A stretch of 36,142 nt of DNA. Source: Lichenicoccus sp964235615 (lineage in GTDB: Bacteria > Pseudomonadota > Alphaproteobacteria > Acetobacterales > Acetobacteraceae). The translations under genes were made by a program, and so were the position numbers. Below the pieces are notes generated by a model. The model was given only the letters and a program-made list of their open reading frames with translations. It ran no database searches and had not been told where the DNA came from. The stretch is taken from NCBI GenBank assembly GCA_964235615.1, contig CAXSEE010000017.1, positions 1-36,142 of the forward strand, in the 5' to 3' direction. This document shows positions 15,877-26,094 of the stretch, piece after piece. Position 1 is the first letter of the stretch, and the number at the start of each line of letters is the position of its first letter.

Positions 15877-16932
15877 ATGACTGCGAAGCGACTGCTGCGT
15901 GTTTTGAACGGCGAGGCGGTCTGGCCCCCACCGATCTGGCTGATGCGACAGGCGGGTCGTTATCTTCCCGAATTCCGGGCGATGCGCGCGCAGGCGGACT
16001 TCATTACCCGCTGCATGACTCCGGATATCGCCACCGAGCTGACATTGCAGCCGATCCGCCGCTTCGGGATGGATGGGGCGATCCTGTTCAGCGACATCCT
16101 CATCCTGCCCTGGGCGATGGGGCAGAGCCTGGAGTTCGTCGATGGCACCGGCCCGGTGCTGGAGCCGGTGCGGACCGAGGCTGACCTGGCACGACTGGAT
16201 CCCTCGCGGGTAGGCGAGCGCACGGCGCCGGTCATGGAGGCGCTGAGGCGGTTGCGAGCCACGCTCGATGCTCCTGGGCGCGTGGGAGTGGCGGAAGGCG
16301 GCCAGACGACGCTGCTGGGGTTTGCCGGCTCGCCCTTCACGGTCGCCTGCTACATGGTCGAGGGCGGCGGCTCGAAGGAGTTCGCCGTCACCCGCGGCAT
16401 GGCCTATTCGCAACCGGCCCTGTTCGACCGGCTGATCGATATCCTGACCCAGGGCACGGCGGCCATGCTGTGCGACCAGATCGCCGCCGGAGCCGAAGCG
16501 GTGGTGCTGTTCGACAGTTGGGCAGGCATGCTGCCGCCGGCGCAGTTCGAGCGACAGGTGATCGCGCCGACGCGGGCGATCGTGGGCGCGATCCGGGCGC
16601 AATATCCGGACGTGCCGATCGTCGGTTTTCCGCGCCTTGCCGGCATGTCGGTCGGACGCTATGCCGCCGGCACCGGCGTCAGTGCGGTGGCGCTGGACAC
16701 CAGTGCGGACCTGACGCTTGCCGCGGCACTTCTGCCCGAGGGGATGGCGATACAAGGCAACCTCGATCCGCTGTGCCTGGTTGCGGGTGGAGCGGCCCTG
16801 GCGCGTGAAGCGGACGCCATACGCGAGGCGATGCGCGGGCGGCCGCACGTCTTCAACCTCGGCCATGGCGTGCTGCAGCAGACCCCGCCGGAGCATGTCG
16901 GAGCGCTGGTGGAGCAGGTGAGACGTGTCTGA
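15877..16932 (+). CDS. hemE: Uroporphyrinogen III decarboxylase
   Basis: Heme biosynthesis: removes four acetate carboxyls to give coproporphyrinogen III in the cytoplasm. The 351-residue protein begins MTAKRLLRVLNGE and shows the signature PPPIWLMRQAGRYLPEFRAM, then FSDILILPWAMG, GFAGSPFTVACYMVEGGGS and NLGHGVLQQTPPEHV. Length is normal. AGGTGGGG precedes the ATG; an upstream in-frame ATG at 15790 lies in the candidate origin and is rejected. It is followed by two overlapping micro-ORFs and hemJ, forming a heme operon. Confidence 0.97.
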   Translation: MTAKRLLRVLNGEAVWPPPIWLMRQAGRYLPEFRAMRAQADFITRCMTPDIATELTLQPIRRFGMDGAILFSDILILPWAMGQSLEFVDGTGPVLEPVRTEADLARLDPSRVGERTAPVMEALRRLRATLDAPGRVGVAEGGQTTLLGFAGSPFTVACYMVEGGGSKEFAVTRGMAYSQPALFDRLIDILTQGTAAMLCDQIAAGAEAVVLFDSWAGMLPPAQFERQVIAPTRAIVGAIRAQYPDVPIVGFPRLAGMSVGRYAAGTGVSAVALDTSADLTLAAALLPEGMAIQGNLDPLCLVAGGAALAREADAIREAMRGRPHVFNLGHGVLQQTPPEHVGALVEQVRRV

Positions 16933-17017
16933 GATCCTGCCGCCGGAATGGCCGGTGGTGGAGGGGTCGGAGTTGCGGACCTGCACCGGAGTGATCATCT
17001 GCGTGGGATGGAACTGA
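16925..17017 (+). CDS. Possible micro-ORF 1 between hemE and hemJ
   Basis: A 30-codon frame (GTG start, MSEILPPEWPVVEGSELRTC...) that overlaps the last 8 bp of hemE and whose TGA overlaps the ATG of the next micro-ORF. No family was recognised. The overlaps suggest a translational relay, but the frame could be chance in GC-rich DNA. Confidence 0.25.
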   Translation: MSEILPPEWPVVEGSELRTCTGVIICVGWN

Positions 17018-17091
17018 TGATGGCCCAGGCCATGCGCCTGGATGGAGCTACACGCCTGGATGGGACGATGCGGTCGGGTGCAGCCTCTTGA
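17017..17091 (+). CDS. Possible leader micro-ORF overlapping hemJ
   Basis: A 24-codon frame reading MMAQAMRLDGATRLDGTMRS then GAAS, with an internal repeat RLDGAT/RLDGTM (an 18-bp imperfect tandem repeat at 17034-17069). Its TGA overlaps the TTG start of hemJ (TTGA), the arrangement expected for translational coupling. Coding status is uncertain. Confidence 0.3.
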   Translation: MMAQAMRLDGATRLDGTMRSGAAS

Positions 17092-17537
17092 TCTACGCTC
17101 TGGGTCCCTACCTGCTGTGGGAGAAGGCGCTGCATGTGATTTCCGTCATCGCCTGGATGGCGGGGCTGTTCTATCTGCCGCGGCTTTTCGTCTATCACTG
17201 CATGGCGGAAGCCGGCTCGGCGCAGAGCGAGCTGTTCAAGGTGATGGAGCGCAAGCTGCTCAGGCAGATCATGAATCCGGCCATGATCGCCTCGTTCCTG
17301 TTCGGCCTCATGCTGGTGCTGACGCCAGGTGCCGTGGACTGGCATGCCGGCTGGTGGTGGGTGAAGCTGAGCGGTGTGCTACTGATGGCGGGTTTTCACG
17401 GCTTTTGCGCCACCTGGCGTCGTGATTTTGCGGAAGACAGGAACATCCGGCCGCAGCGTTTCTACCGCATGGCCAACGAGATCCCGACCGTGCTGATGCT
17501 GGTGGTCGTCATCATGGCGATCGTGCAACCCTTCTGA
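17088..17537 (+). CDS. hemJ: Protoporphyrinogen IX oxidase HemJ
   Basis: Membrane protein that oxidises protoporphyrinogen IX in bacteria lacking HemG/HemY. The 149-residue product has about four transmembrane helices and the family hallmark KALHVISVIAWMAGLFYLPR, with the conserved His, followed by LFVYH. Downstream are MERKLLRQIMNPAM, WWWVKLSGVLLMAGFHG and NEIPTVLMLVVVIMAI. Start is TTG at 17088, chosen because family homology (IYALGPYLLWEKALH) begins there and because it overlaps the stop of the upstream micro-ORF. It works in the same pathway as hemE upstream; the GH5 gene follows after 20 bp. Confidence 0.92.
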   Translation: MIYALGPYLLWEKALHVISVIAWMAGLFYLPRLFVYHCMAEAGSAQSELFKVMERKLLRQIMNPAMIASFLFGLMLVLTPGAVDWHAGWWWVKLSGVLLMAGFHGFCATWRRDFAEDRNIRPQRFYRMANEIPTVLMLVVVIMAIVQPF

Positions 17538-17557
17538 ACGCCGGAAAAGGGATTTTC

Positions 17558-18724
17558 ATGACGCTGCATGCAGGAAATCGGAACAGGCCGTGGCGCGGGA
17601 CGCGGCTCGCCTTTTGTGGTGGTCTGGCCGCTCTGCTATGTGGTGCCTCGGCGACCCTGCTTCCGGCCCGTGCCGACGTTCCACCGGCGCGGCTGGCCGT
17701 GCTCGCGAGGGGCATCAATGTCACCCACTGGTTCCGGTTTCCGCCGAACAACCACGCTCAGGCCATGCTTGGGGATATGGGCGATGCCGGCATTGCGGCC
17801 CTGAAACAGGCGGGATTCACCTATATCCGCCTGGCTGTCGGTCCCGAGGAGGTCATGCAGGGGCAGGATATCGTGCCTGAAAAGCTTGCCGCCATCACTG
17901 CCGTGGTGGGGAAGATCGAGCGGGCTGGGCTCGGGGTGATGATCGAGCCGCATCCGGAACTGATGCAGCATTGGAACCTACAACGAAATGCGGAGGCTCG
18001 CGCGAACCTGCTCGGTTTCTGGCGCGACCTGGCGCCGGCACTGAAACAGTTTTCGACGCGGCTGACCTTTCCCGAACTGGTCAACGAGCCGAGCTTCGAT
18101 GATCCTAGGCAGTGGGATGCGTTCCAGGGCCAGCTTCTGGCAGTCGTGCGTGCCGCCCTGCCGGACAGCACGATCATCCTGACCGGCACGAACTGGAGCA
18201 GCATAGACGGCCTCGTGAAATTGCAGCCGGTTGCGGATCCGGATGTCGTCTACAGCTTCCATACCTACGAGCCGCAGTTGCTGACGCTGCTCGGATCCTG
18301 GGATCCGGCCATACGCAAGGATCAGCTGGCGCGGTATCTGCCTTTCCCTTCAAAAGACCAGGCCTCGTGCAGAGCCGAAGTGTCGGCGATACAGGATGCC
18401 CATACCCTGGCCATCGCGCAGTACTGGTGCTCGATGCATCAGGATGCGGCGTCGGTTTCGAGGAATCTGGCGCGTGCGGCGAGCTGGGGCCATGCGCATC
18501 ATGTCGCGGTGGCGATGACCGAGTTCGGAGCGGTCGACAAGCTGCGGGCGCCGACGCGGCTGGCCTATCTTGCGGCAGTGCGCGCAGGCGCCGAACAGCT
18601 TGGACTATCCTGGGGGATCTGGGGGCTCGATGATCAGATGGGCTTCGGACAACAGCCCGGAGGCTTCAGCTCGACCAGCCAGCTTTCACCTGATGTATTG
18701 CTCGCACTTGGACTGCATCGGTAA
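17558..18724 (+). CDS. Secreted glycoside hydrolase family 5 (cellulase-like)
   Basis: The 388-residue protein has an N-terminal signal sequence (Arg-rich start, hydrophobic core to about residue 40, LPARA|D). The GH5 TIM-barrel signatures follow: LARGINVTHWF, AGFTYIRLAVGPE, the acid/base Glu177 in ELVNEPSF, YSFHTYEP, and the nucleophile Glu322 in AMTEFGA, then SWGIWGLDDQ. Both catalytic residues are present, so it should cleave a beta-glucan; cellulose is plausible but not shown. It begins 20 bp after hemJ and has GGAAAAGGG upstream, so it is probably co-transcribed with the heme genes, an unusual partnership. Confidence 0.9.
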   Translation: MTLHAGNRNRPWRGTRLAFCGGLAALLCGASATLLPARADVPPARLAVLARGINVTHWFRFPPNNHAQAMLGDMGDAGIAALKQAGFTYIRLAVGPEEVMQGQDIVPEKLAAITAVVGKIERAGLGVMIEPHPELMQHWNLQRNAEARANLLGFWRDLAPALKQFSTRLTFPELVNEPSFDDPRQWDAFQGQLLAVVRAALPDSTIILTGTNWSSIDGLVKLQPVADPDVVYSFHTYEPQLLTLLGSWDPAIRKDQLARYLPFPSKDQASCRAEVSAIQDAHTLAIAQYWCSMHQDAASVSRNLARAASWGHAHHVAVAMTEFGAVDKLRAPTRLAYLAAVRAGAEQLGLSWGIWGLDDQMGFGQQPGGFSSTSQLSPDVLLALGLHR

Positions 18725-18729
18725 GCCCG

Positions 18730-18805
<76 letters not shown>

Positions 18806-18888
18806 GCAATTTCCCGCGGGTGGCGGGCTATAGCAGCCCGCTTGGCGTAGTGGAAGTAGGGCGTGTTGTCTTTCTTGCGAAGGCGGCT

Positions 18889-19788
18889 CTACTGGTTGAG
18901 CAGGGCCAGGACGCCGTCGAGCTGATCGAGATTGTCATAATGGATGCGCAGGGTGCCTCCCTTGCCGTCATACAGCACCTGTACACGCAGCCCGAGTTTC
19001 TCGCGCAGGCTGCGTTCCAGCGCGAGGATCTCGGGATCCTTGCGCGGATTGTCTTCCAGCCTGAGGCGGGCGGATGCGGGGGCGATGCGAGACGCGGTGA
19101 GATGCGCCTGGGATAGTGCTTCGGTCTGACGCACCGTCAGGCGCTGGGCGATGACGGCGAGAGCGGCCTTGGCAGGGTCGGGATGGCTGAGCAGGGCACG
19201 GGCATGGCCCGCACTCAACGCGCCGTTCTGCACCTCCTTGCGGACTGTCTGCGGCAGTTGCAGCAGGCGGACGGTGTTGGTCACATGGCTGCGCGACTTG
19301 CCGATCGCCCCGGCGAGCTCGTCGTGGGACAAGCCGAACTCGCCGATCAGGCGTTGCAGTCCCTCGGCCTCCTCGATCGGATTGAGGTCCTGGCGCTGCA
19401 GATTCTCGACCAGGGAAGCCGCCATCGCGTCGCCATCGTCGAGGGGGCGTATATGCACCGGCACGTCGTGCAGGCCGGCCTGTTGGGCCGCCCGCCAGCG
19501 GCGCTCGCCGGCAATGATCTGGTAGACCCCGTCACGCTCCGGATGCGGGCGTGCCAGGATCGGCTGGAGGATGCCGCGCGTGCGTATCGACGCAGCCAGC
19601 TCGGATAGTGCCGCGGGTTCCATGGCCTGCCGCGGCTGGAACGGGCCGGCTTCGAGCGCCTCGATCGGCAGGCTGTGCAGTGAGGCTGGTGCCGGGTGCG
19701 GGCGATCCGATATGAAAGGTGGCGCTTCCCCAAGCAGGGCCGCCAGACCACGGCCGAGGCGTGACGGCGGCGGCTCTTTCTTGATCAT
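18889..19788 (-). CDS. parB: Chromosome partitioning protein ParB
   Basis: CTP-dependent parS-binding sliding clamp, 299 residues. It begins KKEPPPSRLGRGLAALLG (LGRGL box that contacts ParA), then PFQPRQ and the CTP-binding motifs GERRWRAAQ (near residue 93) and ENLQRQDLNPIEEA. The helix-turn-helix is at GLSHDELAGAIGKSRSHVTN, followed by a C-terminal dimerisation region. The ATG overlaps the parA stop (ATGA), so translation is coupled. A matching parS palindrome lies 1.4 kb upstream at 21222. Confidence 0.97.
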   Translation of the reverse strand: MIKKEPPPSRLGRGLAALLGEAPPFISDRPHPAPASLHSLPIEALEAGPFQPRQAMEPAALSELAASIRTRGILQPILARPHPERDGVYQIIAGERRWRAAQQAGLHDVPVHIRPLDDGDAMAASLVENLQRQDLNPIEEAEGLQRLIGEFGLSHDELAGAIGKSRSHVTNTVRLLQLPQTVRKEVQNGALSAGHARALLSHPDPAKAALAVIAQRLTVRQTEALSQAHLTASRIAPASARLRLEDNPRKDPEILALERSLREKLGLRVQVLYDGKGGTLRIHYDNLDQLDGVLALLNQ

Positions 19789-20600
19789 GCGTGGGATTTC
19801 CTGGTGGCGCCACGCCGGATCCGATCGACCAGTTCCTCGGCCAATTTGGTGTAGGCGATGGAGCCGCTCGATCGAGGGTCATAGAGCAGGGCGGGCTTGC
19901 CATGGCTCTGGGCTTCGGAGATGCGGATGTTGCGCGGTATCAAGGTCTCGAACACCTGGTCGCCGAAGAAGCCACGCGCGTCCTCCGCGACGAGCTCGGA
20001 CAAATTGTTCCGGCGGTCGAACATCGTCAACACCAGGCCCTGAAGCTGCAGCTTCGGGTTGAAGGCGCGGCGCACGCGTTCGATCGTGCGTACCAGGTGA
20101 CTGACGCCTTCGAGGGCGAAGAACTCGCATTGCAACGGCACCAGCACGCCGTCCGCCGCAACCAGGGCGTTGAGCGTCAGCAGCCCGAGGCTTGGCGGGC
20201 AGTCGATCAGGATGAAGTCATAGGGAAGTGGTGTCCCATTGCTGCCAGCCTCATCGCTGCTGGCCAGGGCCTGTTGCAGCAGAAATTCCCGTTGCGGGTA
20301 GGTCACCAGCTCGATCTCGGCGCCTACGAGTTCGGTGTCGGCGGGCAGCAGGGACAGGCCGGCGACCATCGTTTCCCGCACCAGGGAGGCGAGCGGCTTG
20401 CTTTCCGCCAGCATGGCATAGCTGCCGGCGCGACCGGCGCCATATTCGACGCTCAGCCCGGTCGAGGCGTTGCCTTGCGGGTCGAGGTCGATCAGCAGGA
20501 CACGTCGGCCTGCGGTGGCAAGGGTGGTTGCGAGATTGATCGCCGTCGTGGTCTTGCCGACGCCGCCCTTCTGGTTCGCGATTGCGATGATGTTCGGAAT
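19785..20600 (-). CDS. parA: Chromosome partitioning ATPase ParA, probable ATT start
   Basis: Walker-type ATPase of 271 residues that drives ParB-origin segregation. Reverse-strand translation from 20600 gives PNIIAIANQKGGVGKTTTAI (deviant Walker A KGGVGKTT), LIDLDPQGNASTG, then DFILIDCPPSLGLLT (Walker B), RRNNLSELVAEDARGFFG and PRNIRISEAQSHGKP. There is no ATG, GTG or TTG between the upstream in-frame stop near 20648 and the P-loop; the first ATG (20414) would remove Walker A. ATT at 20600 fits best: GAGG lies 5 bp upstream and homologues begin at this residue. ATC at 20603 and CTG at 20633 are alternatives. It begins 14 bp after the rsmG stop. Confidence 0.93.
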   Translation of the reverse strand: MPNIIAIANQKGGVGKTTTAINLATTLATAGRRVLLIDLDPQGNASTGLSVEYGAGRAGSYAMLAESKPLASLVRETMVAGLSLLPADTELVGAEIELVTYPQREFLLQQALASSDEAGSNGTPLPYDFILIDCPPSLGLLTLNALVAADGVLVPLQCEFFALEGVSHLVRTIERVRRAFNPKLQLQGLVLTMFDRRNNLSELVAEDARGFFGDQVFETLIPRNIRISEAQSHGKPALLYDPRSSGSIAYTKLAEELVDRIRRGATRKSHA

Positions 20601-20613
20601 GATGGCCTCGTGA

Positions 20614-21228
20614 TCAGGCGTCCGGCAGGACAGGGCGGATGTGGCTCAGTGCCAGGATGACGCCATCCGGATCGGTCCGGCTTGGTGTTCGGGCGATCGT
20701 CATGTGCCATCTTGCCGAGGCGTCGGTCAATTCATCCTCGGCCTTGCGGCCCTTCAGGAACAGGCAGAGCCCGTCGGGCTGCAGATGGGGAACGGCCCAA
20801 TCCAGCAGCAGAGGCAGCGGCGCCAGGGCTCTCGCCGTGATGATCGGTGCTCGCGGGATATCGGCCTTCTCGATGCGGGCGTTGACGATGATCGCGCGCG
20901 TGCCCGTCTCCCTTGCCGCTTCACGCAGGAAGCTGGCCTTGCGCGTGTCAGCCTCGACCAGGGTGACCGGGTTGTTCGTGCAGATGGCGATGATCAGGCC
21001 GGGAAAGCCAGCCCCGGAGCCAAGATCGATCACCGGAAGGCGGGGCAGGATGTGCGATATCAGCTGCAGGCTGTCCGAGACATGGCGGGTCCAGAGGCTG
21101 GGCAGGTCGCGTGGCGCTATGAGGTTGATCCGGCTGTTCCAGCGGGCAAGCAGTTCAGCGAACCTGTCGAGCCTGACCCTGGTCTCCGCCGGCAAGGCAT
21201 CCAGGAGCGGGTCCAGGCCATGTTTCAC
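20614..21228 (-). CDS. rsmG: 16S rRNA (guanine527-N7)-methyltransferase RsmG
   Basis: Methylates G527 of 16S rRNA using SAM; 204 residues. It shows WNSRINLIAPRDLPSLWTRH, the SAM-binding VIDLGSGAGFPG (residues 66-77) and VEADTRKASFLREAARETG. The start codon is GTG at 21228, inside the parS palindrome, giving MKHGLDPLLD; no other start fits. The mnmG stop is 7 bp upstream, so the mnmG-rsmG-parA-parB run is one transcription unit. Confidence 0.96.
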   Translation of the reverse strand: MKHGLDPLLDALPAETRVRLDRFAELLARWNSRINLIAPRDLPSLWTRHVSDSLQLISHILPRLPVIDLGSGAGFPGLIIAICTNNPVTLVEADTRKASFLREAARETGTRAIIVNARIEKADIPRAPIITARALAPLPLLLDWAVPHLQPDGLCLFLKGRKAEDELTDASARWHMTIARTPSRTDPDGVILALSHIRPVLPDA

Positions 21229-21234
21229 GTGAAA

Positions 21235-21235
<1 letters not shown>
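21222..21235. other. parS centromere-like site
   Basis: GTTTCACGTGAAAC, a perfect 14-bp palindrome identical to the core of the conserved bacterial parS consensus (TGTTTCACGTGAAACA; here the outermost base is T in place of A). It is expected to be the ParB loading site. The site covers the last base of the mnmG stop codon and the GTG start codon of rsmG, and lies 1.4 kb from parB and about 5.5 kb from the candidate origin. Confidence 0.95.
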
Positions 21236-23121
<1,886 letters not shown>

Positions 23122-23137
23122 GCTGGCTCGCCGTTTC

Positions 23138-24445
23138 TCATTTGCCGATGCAGAATTGCCCGAACACGGTGTCTAGCAGGTCTTCGACACCGATCGTGCC
23201 TGTCAGTCTACCCAGGGCCTGCATTGCCAGCCGAAGCTCCTCGCCGCGAAGCTCCGGCCAATCGGCCTGGATCGCCTGAACGAGATGGGTCGTCGCCTCG
23301 CCGATCCCAAGGCGATGTCGCGCCCTGGTGAAGGGGGCAGCGCCGGTTTGCGCGGTCAGGCGGCGTGCGTGCTCCGACAGGAGGCGGGTGAACTCGGCGA
23401 GGCCGGCTCCGGTCAGGGCACTGACACCCGGCATCCCGGCAGGTGCCGGCGCGCGGTCGATCTTGTTGCAGACGACAAGATCGCCGGTATCGATGCGCCC
23501 GCTGTCGGCATCGACGATCTGCCCGCTGTCGGCATCGATGATCTGGATGACGAGGTCGGCCTGTTCGGCGTGACGCAATGCCCGGCGCACGCCTTCGGCT
23601 TCGACCGGATCCTGCGTGTCGCGCAGGCCGGCGGTGTCGACCAGTGTCACCGGGACATCGCCCAGTATCACCCGGATCTCCAGCGCGTCCCGGGTCGTGC
23701 CGGGAATGGGCGAGATGATCGCCGCGTCGCGCTGTGCCAGCGCGTTCACCAGGCTGGATTTGCCGACATTGGGCTCGCCGATGACCGCGAAGACAAGGCC
23801 GCGACGCAACCGCTCGCCTGGTCCTCCGGCAGCCAGATGGGCCTGCATCCCGGCCGCAAGAGCTGCGAGTTCACCCAGCATGGCCGTCTCGACGGAAGCC
23901 GGCAGATCCTCGTCGGGAAAATCGATCAGGGCTTCCTGCTGTGCCAGCACCAGGCGCAGGCGCTGGCTCCAGTCCTCATAGAGCGTGCTCAAGGCGCCTT
24001 CGGTCTGCAGCAAGGCCTGGCGACGCTGTGCCTGCGTCTCCGCCTCGACCAGGTCGGCAATGCCTTCGGCTTCCAGCAGATCGAGGCGTCCATGACGGAA
24101 GGCACGGCGCGTGAATTCGCCCGGTTCCGCGGGATAGGCACCGAGTGTCACCAGGGCGTCGGCCACGGCCTGGATGACGGCCGGCCCCGCATGCAACTGC
24201 AACTCGGCGGCATCCTCGCCGGTGTAGCTGTATGGCGCCGGGAACCACAGCACCAGCGCGCGGTCGAGCAGATCCTCGGCCAGCCACAGACGGCGGACGG
24301 CCGCCAGCCTCGGCGCCGGCAGGATGCCGCGGCAGAGCTTGCCCACGATGGCGCCGCAGTCCGGACCGCTGATGCGCATGATCGCGATGGCGGCGCGGCC
24401 GGTTCCTGTTGCCAGTGCGAAGATCGTGCGTCCCGCCGCATGCAT
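23138..24445 (-). CDS. mnmE: tRNA modification GTPase MnmE
   Basis: GTPase partner of MnmG, 435 residues from the ATG at 24445 (MHAAGRTIFALATGTGRAAI). The N-terminal formyl-THF-binding domain is followed by a helical domain with an inserted G domain: G1 GEPNVGKSS (residues 223-231), PGTTRD, DTAGLRD and NKID, and the C-terminal FCIGK with the conserved Cys. Oddity: between the switch II region and NKID the protein contains IDADSGQI then VDADSGRI, the product of a 24-bp tandem duplication at 23497-23544. All catalytic motifs are kept, so it should be functional. The longer open frame upstream lacks homology. Confidence 0.96.
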   Translation of the reverse strand: MHAAGRTIFALATGTGRAAIAIMRISGPDCGAIVGKLCRGILPAPRLAAVRRLWLAEDLLDRALVLWFPAPYSYTGEDAAELQLHAGPAVIQAVADALVTLGAYPAEPGEFTRRAFRHGRLDLLEAEGIADLVEAETQAQRRQALLQTEGALSTLYEDWSQRLRLVLAQQEALIDFPDEDLPASVETAMLGELAALAAGMQAHLAAGGPGERLRRGLVFAVIGEPNVGKSSLVNALAQRDAAIISPIPGTTRDALEIRVILGDVPVTLVDTAGLRDTQDPVEAEGVRRALRHAEQADLVIQIIDADSGQIVDADSGRIDTGDLVVCNKIDRAPAPAGMPGVSALTGAGLAEFTRLLSEHARRLTAQTGAAPFTRARHRLGIGEATTHLVQAIQADWPELRGEELRLAMQALGRLTGTIGVEDLLDTVFGQFCIGK

Positions 24446-24588
24446 CGTCTCGTATCCTGCCCACGCTTCGCCGTGGCCTATGTGGTCCGCAATCGCCGCG
24501 AAAGCCAGGAGACGTGTGACAGCGGTTGCTGCTTGCTTGACATGCGGCGGCTTGTGCCGTGCGATGGCGCCAATACTGGAGTTTCTGG

Positions 24589-25032
24589 TTGCCGCAATTA
24601 TCCTTACACAGCCCGCTCGGCGCACTGACGGTCTCGCAAGAGGATGACGAGCTGGTGTCGCTCGACTGGGGTTGGGCAGGCGATCAGCATGAAACGGCGT
24701 TGCTCCGCCGGGCTCGTGCGCAATTGCATGCTTATTTCGATCACGAGCTGGACATATTCGATCTCCCGCTGGCCCCTTCCGGCACCGCCTTTCGCCTGAA
24801 GGTGTGGGAGGCGTTGCGGCGTATCCCGTTCGGCGCCACCCGCACCTATGGCGACATCGCCGGTGAGGTCGGCGGCTGCGCCCGATCCGTGGGGCAGGCC
24901 AACAGGAACAACCCGCTGCCGATCCTGATCCCATGCCACCGCGTCGTGGCCAGGAACGGGATCGGCGGATTTACAGCCGAGGGCGGGATCGACACCAAGC
25001 GGTTCCTGCTCGATCACGAAGGGGACCATTGA
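24589..25032 (+). CDS. ogt: Methylated-DNA--protein-cysteine S-methyltransferase (Ogt/AGT)
   Basis: Suicide repair protein that takes the alkyl group from O6-alkylguanine. The 147-residue protein has the active-site PCHRVV with Cys116, the helix-turn-helix segment RIPFGATRTYGDIAGEVG, and RNNPLPILIP before the active site. The start is placed at TTG 24589 (MPQLSLHSPLGALTV), which has GGAG 7 bp upstream and matches where homologues begin; GTG at 24559 is an alternative. It is divergent from mnmE, and the stop overlaps the qor start (TGATG), so the two are translationally coupled. Confidence 0.93.
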   Translation: MPQLSLHSPLGALTVSQEDDELVSLDWGWAGDQHETALLRRARAQLHAYFDHELDIFDLPLAPSGTAFRLKVWEALRRIPFGATRTYGDIAGEVGGCARSVGQANRNNPLPILIPCHRVVARNGIGGFTAEGGIDTKRFLLDHEGDH

Positions 25033-26006
25033 TGTCCAAGGCCGTCCGAATTTATCAGTATGGCGGTCCGGACGTGCTCCGCTGGGAGGATGTGCCGACG
25101 CCGGAGCCGGCCACCGGCGAGGCCCTGATCCGCCATGAAGCGGTCGGCCTCAACTTCATCGACATCTACTTCCGCACCGGGCTCTACAAGCTGTCCGGCT
25201 TTCCCGCGGTGCTGGGCATGGAAGGCGCCGGGATTGTCGAGGCCGTGGCGCCCGGCGTCAGCAGCGTCGTTCCGGGAGACCGTGTCGCCTACAGCTCGTC
25301 CATGGGCGGCTATGCCACCCGTCGGGTGATCGCCGCGGACCGTCTGGTGAAGCTTCCCGACACGCTCGACACGGTGACGGCAGCGGCCATGATGCTGCGC
25401 GGCCTAACCGCGCAGGCGCTGCTGCGCCAGGTACGCCCCCTGCAGGCCGGCGAGACCATCCTGGTGCATGCGGCGGCCGGCGGGGTTGGACTGCTGCTAT
25501 GCCAGTGGGCCAGGCACATCGGCGCCACCGTCATCGGCGTGGTTTCGACCGAACAGAAAGCGGAAGTCGCGCGCGCGAACGGTGCCGCTCATACCATCAT
25601 CGGCCTGAGCGACCTGCCGGCCCAAGTGAAGCGCCTGACGGATGGTGCGATGGTGCCGGTGGTGTATGACAGCGTCGGCAAGGACAGCTTCATGACCAGC
25701 CTGGATTGTCTGGCGCCGCGTGGCCTGATGGTGTCGTACGGCAATGTATCCGGAGAGGTCCAGGGCGTCAGTCTCAGCATGCTGTCCTCCCGGGGTAGCC
25801 TCTATGTCACCCGGCCCACATTGATGACCTATGTCGCCAAGCGGGAAGCGTTGGAGTCCGCCTCGGCCGAGTTGTTCGATCTGATTGCGCGCGGTGCTCT
25901 CACCGCTCAGATCGGGCAGCGCTTCGCTCTGAGCCATGCCGGCGACGCGCATCGCGCGCTGGAGTCCAGAGTGACAACCGGCAGCACGGTATTGATCCCG
26001 GACTAG
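25032..26006 (+). CDS. qor: NADPH:quinone oxidoreductase (zeta-crystallin/MDR family)
   Basis: A 324-residue zinc-independent medium-chain dehydrogenase/reductase. It begins KAVRIYQYGGPDVLRWEDVP and has the family signature VGLNFIDIYFRTGLY, GMEGAGIVEAVAPGV, and the NADPH-binding loop HAAAGGVGLLLCQWA near residue 149. The C-terminal QRFALSHAGDAHRALESR is typical. It lacks structural zinc ligands, consistent with quinone reductases. GGGGA lies just before the ATG, inside the ogt stop region. Confidence 0.93.
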   Translation: MSKAVRIYQYGGPDVLRWEDVPTPEPATGEALIRHEAVGLNFIDIYFRTGLYKLSGFPAVLGMEGAGIVEAVAPGVSSVVPGDRVAYSSSMGGYATRRVIAADRLVKLPDTLDTVTAAAMMLRGLTAQALLRQVRPLQAGETILVHAAAGGVGLLLCQWARHIGATVIGVVSTEQKAEVARANGAAHTIIGLSDLPAQVKRLTDGAMVPVVYDSVGKDSFMTSLDCLAPRGLMVSYGNVSGEVQGVSLSMLSSRGSLYVTRPTLMTYVAKREALESASAELFDLIARGALTAQIGQRFALSHAGDAHRALESRVTTGSTVLIPD

Positions 26007-26094
26007 CTGTTCCGGGTCGTGCTGATCTTCCGGCGGTTGGAGTGGTTACAGCAGATGCAGCGGGATCATCACGTTGGCGGCGTGATCGGAATGC

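Noticed and set aside
20414..20616. parA starting at the first ATG (20414)
   Set aside because: This would delete the Walker A motif, which is present and intact upstream in the same frame.
24446..24934. Longer MnmE of 598 residues
   Set aside because: The extension overlaps ogt on the other strand and has no MnmE homology; the formyl-THF domain begins at the ATG at 24445.
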